DNA of 30,220 nucleotides from assembly GCA_041655755.1 (NCBI GenBank), contig JBBAEY010000016.1:1-30220 (forward strand). The letters are read 5' to 3'. The notes under the pieces are model-generated. The model saw only the letters and a program-made list of their open reading frames with translations, did not search any database and was not told the DNA's origin. This document shows positions 7,811 to 16,100 of this stretch, one piece after another. The DNA comes from JAAYFT01 sp041655755. Its GTDB lineage: Bacteria; Bacillota; Clostridia; Tissierellales; Tissierellaceae. A program made the position numbers and the translations under genes. Each line of letters opens with the position of its first letter. The first letter of the stretch is position 1.

Positions 7811-8578
7811 TTGGACTGGAGGAGATATTTTATGGAGATAGCATTTGCTTCACTAATAACAGGAGTATTTGGAGTTGTGGCAGTTTTAATATCTAATGGA
7901 TTTACTGATAGAAGGGGATACCGCAGCATTGACAGAAAGATTGGGAATTTAAATGACACAACCTTAGGCAAGCAGCATGAAAATATTGAGAGTGTACTTA
8001 AGGAAAGAACAAAAGACTTAGATAAGGTCATAAAAGAAAAGACTTCTGGTATTTACGCTAAGGTGGAAAAAATCAATGACATAACAATCAAAAATGAAAA
8101 CTTATATAAAAACCTTAACCAGGATCAAAAAGAGGTCAGAAATAGTGTTAATAACCTAGTTCGGGATTGGGAAAAGGCCATATTGGAGAATAAAGAACTA
8201 AAATTAGAGAATAAGGAGCTGCTATCTGAAAACAGAGAGTTAGCATCCAAGATTCATGCTTTGGATATTGAAAAAGAAAAGATGAAATTAGAAAACACTT
8301 ATACTAAGGAGAATTTAAACAATATTATATTGGAGAACCAAAGAATAGGGATAGAAAATAAGGATTTAAAAGCACAATTAAAAGATATTATTACAGAAAA
8401 CAAAAATACCATAGAAGGGTTAAACCTAAAGATAAGTCAATTAGAGGATGACTATAAAACATTATCTAAAGAATTAGATTTAGCTAATGAAACTGTATCT
8501 AGATTGCAACCATTTAATAATAAAGAGGATATAGGGGAGCTTGAAGATGAGGAGAATGATTGGGATTTAGAAAGGTAA
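7811..8578 (+). CDS. Membrane-anchored coiled-coil protein, function unknown
   Basis: This protein of about 255 residues has one membrane helix near the N-terminus (about residues 12-30), then a short basic patch (DRRGYRS), then a long charged coiled coil rich in Glu, Lys, Asn and Leu. Its C-terminus is acidic (ELEDEENDWDLER). The layout is that of a scaffold or tether reaching from the membrane. I prefer the TTG at 7811, five bases after GGAGGTGA at 7798-7805. ATG 7832 with GGAGGAG upstream is also possible, and ATG 7796 is less likely. It has no recognised enzymatic domain. The C-terminal motif DWDL recurs at the end of the Fic protein (ending EWDLQI), which may be chance. Confidence 0.6.
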   Translation: MDWRRYFMEIAFASLITGVFGVVAVLISNGFTDRRGYRSIDRKIGNLNDTTLGKQHENIESVLKERTKDLDKVIKEKTSGIYAKVEKINDITIKNENLYKNLNQDQKEVRNSVNNLVRDWEKAILENKELKLENKELLSENRELASKIHALDIEKEKMKLENTYTKENLNNIILENQRIGIENKDLKAQLKDIITENKNTIEGLNLKISQLEDDYKTLSKELDLANETVSRLQPFNNKEDIGELEDEENDWDLER

Positions 8579-8585
8579 TATCCTA

Positions 8586-8615
8586 TTGATTCAAGCTTAT
8601 GTTTTATGCTAAAAT
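8586..8615 (+). promoter_or_regulatory. Promoter of the type I toxin mRNA
   Basis: TTGATT at 8586-8591 is separated by 18 bases from TAAAAT at 8610-8615, with an upstream TG extension. The predicted transcript start is near 8622, exactly where the sequence AAGGTAATCGA begins. It faces the toxin ORF at 8682. Confidence 0.7.
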
Positions 8616-8647
8616 TAGGACAAGGTAATCGAAAAAGCAGGGTGTGA

Positions 8648-8809
8648 TGCCACCAAACTTCAGATGAAGGGAGGTGGTGCGATGAGTACATTTCAGGCAA
8701 TTTCTTTAATGATTGCTTTTGGTATGTTTACTATATCGCTAATCTCTCTAATTATCAATCTAACGAAAGATAATAGAAAGACAAAGAAATAATCACCCTG
8801 TGCCACCAA
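8648..8809 (+). repeat. Direct repeats TGCCACCAA of the type I toxin locus
   Basis: Exact nine-base copies lie at 8648-8656, just before the toxin ribosome site, and at 8801-8809 in the terminator loop. The antisense RNA made from the second copy can pair with the first copy in the toxin mRNA. Confidence 0.7.
8682..8792 (+). CDS. Fst/Hol_Tox-type small hydrophobic toxin
   Basis: This 36-residue peptide starts MSTFQAISLMIAFGMF, crosses the membrane once (about residues 5-27) and ends with a highly charged KDNRKTKK tail. Size, start and charge pattern match putative holin-like (Hol_Tox) and Fst-like type I toxins, which insert in the host membrane when not repressed. The ATG has a strong site GGGAGGTGG at 8669-8677. 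That site can pair with GCCACC at 8649-8654, so translation may be blocked in the free mRNA. Around it lie a promoter, a bidirectional terminator and an antisense promoter. The likely role is plasmid maintenance by post-segregational killing. The family call is from recognition by eye. Confidence 0.8.
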   Translation: MSTFQAISLMIAFGMFTISLISLIINLTKDNRKTKK

Positions 8810-8875
8810 CACTGGGTGATTATAGTTTTTAAATCACACTAGGTGGTAATCACATCATGTGATGTCGATTACCTT
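8785..8875 (-). ncRNA. Antisense RNA antitoxin of the Fst-like locus (predicted)
   Basis: A minus-strand promoter at 8909-8882 predicts an RNA starting near 8875 and running left into the terminator shared with the toxin mRNA. The RNA would form a strong hairpin (pairing 8845-8857 with 8860-8873). It would then form the terminator hairpin, whose loop shows TTGGTGGCA. That loop is complementary to TGCCACCAA, which occurs in the toxin mRNA next to the ribosome site (8648-8656) and again in the shared terminator (8801-8809). This is the same logic as the direct repeats of Fst-type systems such as the par locus of pAD1. No RNA data are available to confirm it. Confidence 0.65.
8791..8830 (+). terminator. 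Bidirectional terminator of the toxin-antitoxin locus
   Basis: AATCACCC at 8791-8798 pairs with GGGTGATT at 8814-8821, followed by a T-run at 8826-8830 for plus-strand transcripts. The minus-strand side is also T-rich. The loop carries TGCCACCAA, a direct repeat of 8648-8656. Confidence 0.8.
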
Positions 8876-8881
8876 ACTTTT

Positions 8882-8909
8882 ATTATACCACAAGATATCG
8901 TAAAATAAA
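8882..8909 (-). promoter_or_regulatory. Promoter of the antisense RNA
   Basis: Read on the minus strand, TTTATT (8909-8904) lies 16 bases from a perfect TATAAT (8887-8882) with an upstream TG extension. The predicted start is near 8875, so the antisense RNA begins with AAGGTAATCGA, the same eleven bases that start the toxin mRNA. Confidence 0.65.
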
Positions 8910-9169
8910 CAATAATATTATTGTGTTAATATAAATATTGACATCATAGATCATCTAAGAAATCTAAATAATTAAGGAGGTGAAATCATTTTGTGATGGA
9001 TATTGAAAAAGAAAAAAGTTGAATTTAAAGCATTAAATATGAATATATTCCTTAAAAATAAAGCTAATAAATTGTAGCAAAGGTACCCTGAAAGCTGGTA
9101 ATTTACAGTGTTTTAGGGTATAATTATAGTAAGGAATAGTATTCAAAAACACTCCAAGGAGGAAGAAAA
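8910..9169 (+). promoter_or_regulatory. Long leader before the SLH gene
   Basis: Together with 8793-8909 this is a gene-free stretch of 377 bases. It contains a perfect ribosome site AAGGAGGTGA at 8974-8983 followed only by a nine-codon ORF (GTG 8993 to TGA 9022, MMDIEKEKS). A hairpin pairs TACCCT (9084-9089) with AGGGTA (9115-9120). A candidate promoter has TGGTAA at 9096-9101, a 17-base gap and TATAAT at 9119-9124. A TTGACA at 8938-8943 has no convincing -10 partner. The leader may control the surface-protein operon. I recognise no known riboswitch. Confidence 0.35.
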
Positions 9170-10690
9170 ATGAAGAAATATTTATCATTAATATTAGTTG
9201 TTATGATTTTATTATCATCAGCAAATGTATTTGCGGAGGAAATTGACATAAATATCGACACAGGAAAAATAGTAGATGGAGTAAAGGCTATATTAGGTGA
9301 GGTATTGGCAAAATTCAAGGACCTTAAATCATCCGACTGGTTCACAGAAACAGTAGCAAACCTTAGTAACCTAGGTATTATATCAGGCTATCCAGATGGT
9401 ACTTTCAGGCCCCAAGGAGATGTGACCACAGCAGAATATATAAAACTACTACTAGAGACATCAGGAATAGAATACGACAAGGCTACAAATCCTTGGTATG
9501 AGGGATTAATGGACAAGGCAAAGGAAATGAATATCATCACAAGTAGTTTATACAATAGCCCTAATAGCCCTATCAAGCGAAAAGATGTAGCAGTAGTACT
9601 ATCTAAATTAATAGATAAGACTTCTAGCCTAAGAAAGGAATTTGTTACCGAGAGAAGTAAAGAATTTAGTAGATTTAAGTATCTAATATATGATACGACT
9701 AAACTATCACAAGAATATAAGGACTCCATATACAAGCTCTTTGAATATGAACTAATTATAGGGTCAACAAATGAAAAAGACCAGGTATTTTACAATCCAG
9801 AATCTAACCTTACAAGGGCAGAGGTAGCTACAATCATAGAAAGGCTAATAGAGCCAGCTAAGAGACTAGACAAGTATGCAGAATATCCAAATAGGAACAA
9901 TGTATTTACAAGATATCATACAGGATCATGGGGGGATAATGAAAGACCTCTACTTTTCAGCGATTTAACTTCTTCTTACAATTTTAATGCTGATACAGAG
10001 AATGAAAGACTTACATTTAATTATCAAAGGAGATTATATGAATATGGAAAGGAAGAAGCAGAGCCAGCTCAGATTGTAGACGGTGTAAAATATTATTATG
10101 AAGAAGATCTATATGAGAGCTTTACAGATGTTGAACTCTCAAAGAAGCTAAATCCCAAGATAGATAAACAATTATATAACTTAATCAAATACAGTATAGA
10201 TGAAAATGATTATTCAGAGATGGTTCTAACAGGGTATGGTGATCCAGATTGGAGTAGGGTTATATATTCTCATACTAAGTCAGAGAGAAGGGCTGCTAAT
10301 GGTAGCCAGGAATGGATGTTTATTTTTAGAGAAATGAAACCATCTAATATTAAACAATCATATCCTGAGTCTAAGTTAAAGCATAGTGAAAATGCCCCAA
10401 TATATTTACAGTTAGGAAGTGTGTGGAGGGATAGGAGTCCTAATGAAGGGCATATAGATTGGAGATTTGCAAACAAGCTTAGAATGAATTTTATAGCAAT
10501 ATTTGGAGATGAAGCTGGACATAAGATATATGAATATGTTCTAAATGAATATATAAAATATAGGGAAGCTGGGTCTGCTGACTCTACTGGTCGTGTAAAT
10601 GTATTTAAGGTAAAAGATATAGATAATATTCACATAGACTATATAACAGGGACGAATGCTATTCTCAACTTCTACTTTTCATATAGGTAG
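9170..10690 (+). CDS. Secreted S-layer homology (SLH) domain protein
   Basis: This 506-residue protein starts with a typical signal peptide (residues 1-22, cut after VFA). Three SLH repeats follow: about 55-97 (with GIISGYPDGTFRP), 108-148 and 183-227 (with LTRAEVATIIERL). SLH domains hold proteins non-covalently to pyruvylated cell-wall polymers, so this protein should sit on the outer face of the wall. The C-terminal half (about 240-506) is not recognised. It is tyrosine-rich and may bind partners or ligands. A strong AAGGAGG site precedes the ATG. The two genes downstream encode long secreted proteins without wall anchors, so this protein could be their attachment point, which is an inference. 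Confidence 0.85.
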   Translation: MKKYLSLILVVMILLSSANVFAEEIDINIDTGKIVDGVKAILGEVLAKFKDLKSSDWFTETVANLSNLGIISGYPDGTFRPQGDVTTAEYIKLLLETSGIEYDKATNPWYEGLMDKAKEMNIITSSLYNSPNSPIKRKDVAVVLSKLIDKTSSLRKEFVTERSKEFSRFKYLIYDTTKLSQEYKDSIYKLFEYELIIGSTNEKDQVFYNPESNLTRAEVATIIERLIEPAKRLDKYAEYPNRNNVFTRYHTGSWGDNERPLLFSDLTSSYNFNADTENERLTFNYQRRLYEYGKEEAEPAQIVDGVKYYYEEDLYESFTDVELSKKLNPKIDKQLYNLIKYSIDENDYSEMVLTGYGDPDWSRVIYSHTKSERRAANGSQEWMFIFREMKPSNIKQSYPESKLKHSENAPIYLQLGSVWRDRSPNEGHIDWRFANKLRMNFIAIFGDEAGHKIYEYVLNEYIKYREAGSADSTGRVNVFKVKDIDNIHIDYITGTNAILNFYFSYR

Positions 10691-10701
10691 GGGGTGGTAA
10701 A

Positions 10702-13119
10702 GTGAGAAAACAATTAATTTATATATTGATGGTGGGATTACTCCTATCATCTTTTAATTTACATTACGTAGTTGGGGCTGGTGTTTATGATGACATAAAT
10801 AGCGAGCAAGAGTTTTATGATTATCTTGATTTAATAGATAAACCTATAGAAAACACAGGCTATAGAGTTGCAAATTATCAGGTATTTAAAAAGTACAATG
10901 TAGTAGCCTATGGAGAGCCTTGGGGAGATGTCAAGGATGGTGAAAGAAGGTATTTAGGCTATAATGAAACAGATGATCCCTTTACCAATGATAGGTTTGG
11001 TGCTGACAATGTAACAGGCACTCCACCAGAACAATTTACCTATATAAAGCAACATAACGCACCAGGTTCATGGGATGCTGTTAGAGATGAAAGCCAAAGA
11101 TTCCACATGATAAATGGAACTATGACAGGAAACAACGCAACACAAGCTAGTTTTACCCTGCAATGGATAGCTAATAAGTTTGGAGGTAATCCAGAGGAAT
11201 ATGGCATGATGTTATTTGAATCAACTTGGGGAAAAGAAGGCAAGATTAAACTCCAACATAAGTCATCATCAGGAAAGGTATGGTATATTACAGAAAGTGT
11301 ACCCCCAATGGTAGGGGGTGCCTTAGTCACTGGGGATATTTCTACTCCAACTGATACCTATACTATAAGAAGCAATGAAAGCCAGGTTAAGATACCCACC
11401 ACTGTAACAGCTAGGGCAGTGACAACAGGCAGTGCCAATCCCCAGCAGGTAAGAAAGATAGAGGCTATTTCCCTTGGGCAAGGTCAGCCTGCATCGGGAA
11501 CTTCGACTGTATCCAAAACTACAGACTATGTAGCTACAAGGGCTAACTACCCACCAGGTACCCATACCATTACCCTAAATGGTTCAGTGTCCCTAGAAAC
11601 CATATTCAACGACAGAGGAAGCCAAAATGTAAGTAAGACAGTCACCTTAGTGGTTGAGCCAGAAGGGGACGACCCCTTTGTTATAACAGAGGTTTTCCCA
11701 GAGCCTAGTGAGCAAAAGTTCGAAAATGAAGATATTGAAGTTACCTTAACTGTTAATGCAGAGCTTAGAAACTATACTAAAACAGATAATATTAAAGAAT
11801 GGATAATTTATGCTAGGGAAAAAGAGGTCACTACTGCCTTAGAGAAAAAGATATATACAAAGACCTTAACTCCCGAGACTACATTTAAGTTTACAATCCC
11901 CGAGGATAGAATAGAGGAAGATACCTACAAGCAGTACTATGTTGTAAGGGCAAGAGCTTATTTTAAGGAAAAGGTTAATGGCAAGGAATATTATGATGCA
12001 CCTGCAGAAACAGTTGTGGTTGTCTATAAAAACAAGCCACCTACTGAACCAAAACCGCCTAAGCCACCAGCTAGTAATCCGCCCACAACTAAAATATCTG
12101 GGCCAACAATAGTGGGAGCAGGTGAACCAGCAAGATATTCAGCAAGGGCAGAAGCCTTTGCTGGTAAGAGCATAGAATATGCAGAATTTTGGTCATCTGT
12201 ACCTCCCTATCAAGAGACTACATCTAAAATAGCATACAGTTTTACTAAGATTTTTACAATGGATGATATAGGTCCTGACAGACTAATAGAGCATATAGTA
12301 GAAGATAGTGCTGGAGCGACAGCTTCTGATTTTTTATTGGTAGAGGTCACACCACCAAGACCAAAAGCAAGCCTTGATTTTGATGGTTGGTTAAAGGAAA
12401 AAAGAACAGTTGAGATAATAGATACAAGTGATTCTTATGGATTACCCATAATTCCATCTAAAACTAAAATTACAATTACACCTGATGCTGAAGGGGCAAC
12501 GAATGACGTAAGGTTTATAAAATCATATAAAAGGGATTATATGGGATATGAAAGAAAAGTTAGTGAATATATCTTTAATGATGGTGGAACCTACAATGTA
12601 GAAATTTATGTTGAAAATTCCATTGGATTGTCTGATACAAGGGTATACAACATCACGATTGAACCAGACATACCACCTATTGCAGACTATAGCTTTAACA
12701 ATAAAATATATAGAAATAAAGATGATGGCAACTACGCATCAATGGAAATTACAGATTTATCATACTCTGCTGATTATGACAAAATTGTTGAAAGAATTTG
12801 GACAATTACCTATAATGCAAACAATAATAAAGATGATAATTACTTTCCAGATTATTCTGATGATATTTCTTTTCAAATCAAAGATACTGAATTGCTTATT
12901 GGAGAGGAAAAGGTTCTTGTAAAGAATGGATTTACCTATAAGATCACTAAGCTAGCCACAGATAAAATAATAATTAAAGTTAATCAGGTGGGACACTACT
13001 TAGTTGAATTGAAAGCGATAGAGGACTATGGCATGGAGGGTGATACAGGCTATAAACACAAGATAGAAAAGACAATAACAGTTTTAAATAGAGAACCATT
13101 CGTCGATTTTGAGCCATAA
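10702..13119 (+). CDS. Large secreted Ig/PKD-like surface protein
   Basis: This 805-residue protein has a signal peptide (about 1-26, cut near VVGA). A unique N-terminal region (about 27-300) is followed by beta-rich Ig-like segments, a proline-rich linker (about 444-470, KPPTEPKPPKPPAS), and PKD-like modules to the end. No catalytic motif, LPXTG sorting signal or SLH repeat is visible, so it probably binds other surface proteins. The GTG start has an AGGGGGTGG site, and only 11 bases separate it from the SLH gene, so the two are cotranscribed. The most likely role is an adhesin or pilus-associated surface scaffold. Confidence 0.6.
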   Translation: MRKQLIYILMVGLLLSSFNLHYVVGAGVYDDINSEQEFYDYLDLIDKPIENTGYRVANYQVFKKYNVVAYGEPWGDVKDGERRYLGYNETDDPFTNDRFGADNVTGTPPEQFTYIKQHNAPGSWDAVRDESQRFHMINGTMTGNNATQASFTLQWIANKFGGNPEEYGMMLFESTWGKEGKIKLQHKSSSGKVWYITESVPPMVGGALVTGDISTPTDTYTIRSNESQVKIPTTVTARAVTTGSANPQQVRKIEAISLGQGQPASGTSTVSKTTDYVATRANYPPGTHTITLNGSVSLETIFNDRGSQNVSKTVTLVVEPEGDDPFVITEVFPEPSEQKFENEDIEVTLTVNAELRNYTKTDNIKEWIIYAREKEVTTALEKKIYTKTLTPETTFKFTIPEDRIEEDTYKQYYVVRARAYFKEKVNGKEYYDAPAETVVVVYKNKPPTEPKPPKPPASNPPTTKISGPTIVGAGEPARYSARAEAFAGKSIEYAEFWSSVPPYQETTSKIAYSFTKIFTMDDIGPDRLIEHIVEDSAGATASDFLLVEVTPPRPKASLDFDGWLKEKRTVEIIDTSDSYGLPIIPSKTKITITPDAEGATNDVRFIKSYKRDYMGYERKVSEYIFNDGGTYNVEIYVENSIGLSDTRVYNITIEPDIPPIADYSFNNKIYRNKDDGNYASMEITDLSYSADYDKIVERIWTITYNANNNKDDNYFPDYSDDISFQIKDTELLIGEEKVLVKNGFTYKITKLATDKIIIKVNQVGHYLVELKAIEDYGMEGDTGYKHKIEKTITVLNREPFVDFEP

Positions 13120-13130
13120 GGGGGGATAGA

Positions 13131-16100
13131 ATGAAAATAATTAGGAAAACCAATATAAGATTAGATAAGATTATAGTTATTTTATTGATAATCTATCTTT
13201 TCTTTTTTGCTGTGGATGCACGGGAGGTGTGGGCTTATCCATATGAAAATGGATATGATTATTATCAGTATACAGGAATATTAGATAGTGCGGGTAAAAC
13301 TCATTACTTTAGTACTGTTTTCGTAAATTATGAAGGGGACTATCTTGAATATATAATTTTTAATAGTGATGGGACTATTTATCAAGAGACACGAATAGTG
13401 CATATAACCGGTTATTATGACTACAATACAGCTGGAATTAAAGCCGTGGTCCCTACTAGTGAGGATTTTTCAACTATTGACATATATATAGGATTAAATC
13501 ATAGAACTTCTGGCTTTCAAGCAGGGGGGCTTGGGGTTATAAGCGTGAGCTGGAATGGAAATAAATATTCAAATCCTACTACAATGAGAATCCTAGTAGC
13601 ACCGAAATTAAGGTCTAGGGAACTTTCAAATGATAGGACTGCTACTGTTGATTCTCCTTTATCAATAACTCAAAATGGAGTAGTTTATAGGCTATGGGAT
13701 GATGGTAAGTTGAATTTTGAAATATTAGGGAAAATCAATGAAAATGGTTATACAGGTAGTAACTATAAAAATGATAAATGGTATTATCAGACCCACTTTT
13801 CTACAAATTTGCAATATGCATATTCATTTAATTGGGAACAAGGCGAATACAATAGATTAAATAGGGCAGGGGTGTGGGAATCTTTTGAGGGAGATTATCT
13901 TCCTATATTATATAATATCTTAGATATAAATTACTATAATGATACTGGAAAGGCATTATATTATAATAGTATTCATAATGTAGGAGGAATAACTAGTAAG
14001 TTTTATTATAATTGGTATCAAATATCCTACATTCCCAAAAACACCCCCCCAGAAAACCTATTCATCACCTCCCCTCCGCCTAATACAATCTACACAAAAG
14101 AAGAAGGGTCAAATGTAGTAAATGTAGAGGGTAGTGTTAGGGACCCTGACGATGACGATATAACAGTCACGGCTGAATTGGCAGGGGTGACTAAATCCAT
14201 GACCTTAACAAATACGTCTGCCTCAACAGGGGCTGCTTTTAGTTTTACCTTTGATGTAGCAGAAGATAATATATCGGAAGGCAATCAGGTCATAAAAGTA
14301 AGTGCCACAGATAATATAATCAAAGAGCCAATCACAGCAAGCCGAGACATCGTAGTCCAGGCTAGGGTAAAACACAATGGGTTTGTCTTAATAGATTCAC
14401 CCTTATATTATAAATTAATATATGAGGATGAGGAAAGAGACCCACCCTATGAGGAAGAAATTAAATTTACCCACAATCCCACATATTTTAAAAATAGTCT
14501 GGGATTGATGGCGGAAAGTAATACATGGATAAAAACATCCAGCAGTTTTTGGTCAGGAGGGAAAGATTCAAATATATGGAAACCCCATACAGATATAGAT
14601 GATGTAAAAACCAAATTACTTTACAATAGTTTATCACTTCCAGGCCATTACAAGATAGTATCTAAGGCAAGGGATAATCCAAAGGATAATTCATCTTTTG
14701 ATGAGTTTAAGATGTGGAGTAGAGAGTCATTGTCGGAGATAAATTTGTACGTCCACAGGAAGCCAGTAGCAGTTTTCACACCTACCATAGACGTATTTGG
14801 TAATATAACAATTGTAGACAAATCCTATGACCTGGACCACCAAGGAGAGCCAGGATCTGGGATAGTAGACAGACAGTGGAGATGGAGAAAAACAGATGAT
14901 ATAGTATGGACAAATGGCAAAACCCCCCCAACATCCTTTCCCCCTGGAGAAGAATATATACTAGGATTAAGAGTAAGGGATAAGGATGGAGAAAGTGGAG
15001 TTGGGGTATGGGGAGATTGGACAGATATAACCATAGGGACAGGAGCCTTAGCACCCCTAAATGCCTTATTTACTCTAAACCCAAGTTCAGTGTCTCATGG
15101 TGTAGGTGGAATAATTACGGTAGAAAATCTTTCATCTCCACAGTCCCTGGTGACAAAATATGAGTGGATAATTAAAAAGGCAGGAGTTCAGCAAGGGTCA
15201 ATTATCTCAACAAGTGTACCTACTTCTGCCCAGCTAAAGGCCTATGGAATTGGGAAATATACCCTAAGCCTTAAAGTAGGGGATAATGGTGGCAGATGGA
15301 GCGAGCCTTACACCTTGGCCTATGAAGTAATAAACAATCCACCTATAGCAGAATTTGAAGCTCCTGATGTGGTATATAGGGATGATATATTAAACAAGAC
15401 AAGTTCCACTAAATTAATAAATACTACACCTGCAGACTTAGACGGTGATACAATTACCTATAAATGGGAGATAAAGGCCCCCGATGGTAAAATTCACACC
15501 ATAGACAATACAAAGGATCCAAGCTTTAAGGTCCAAGATATAATTACAGCAAAGGCTGTTGGTCCAGTAACTGCCATATCACCAAATTGGGAAATCAAGC
15601 TAATAGCTACAGACAGCCTAGGAGCCAAGTCAGAATATACTAGGGATTTAGAAGTCATAAACAATCCGCCCATAGGCCAAATAGCAGGTCCTACTGATGT
15701 AGGTCAATATACAAGTCATAGTTATAGTTCAAGTGATACTGATCCAGATACAGGGGATAACCCCTTGAGCATATTTAGGTGGAAACATGTTAAACCTGAT
15801 GGAAGCTATGAATCATTTGACACTAAAGACATAGAAGTAACTTTTACCGAACATGGGACCCACACTATAGAGCACTATGCCCTAGACCAGATAGGGGATA
15901 AGTCTAATGTTTCTACATTAACTATTGATGTAATAGAAAACCAGGCCCCTACGATGACAATCACTAACCCAGTAGGAACTAAAGCAATACCAGAGGTTAT
16001 TTCTTTCAATCCGCTTATGAAATGGAACTATGACGATATAGAAAATGATGCACAAGAAAGATATGGCTTTGACTTTTACTATGCAGATGATGATGTATTA

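Noticed and set aside
12608..12922. Plus-strand ORF inside the 805-residue surface protein
   Set aside because: It lies in another frame of a gene with a clear signal peptide and continuous coding, and has no ribosome site.
14782..15054. Minus-strand ORFs inside the giant surface protein gene
   Set aside because: They are opposite-strand shadows of proline- and glycine-rich repeats, without start sites.
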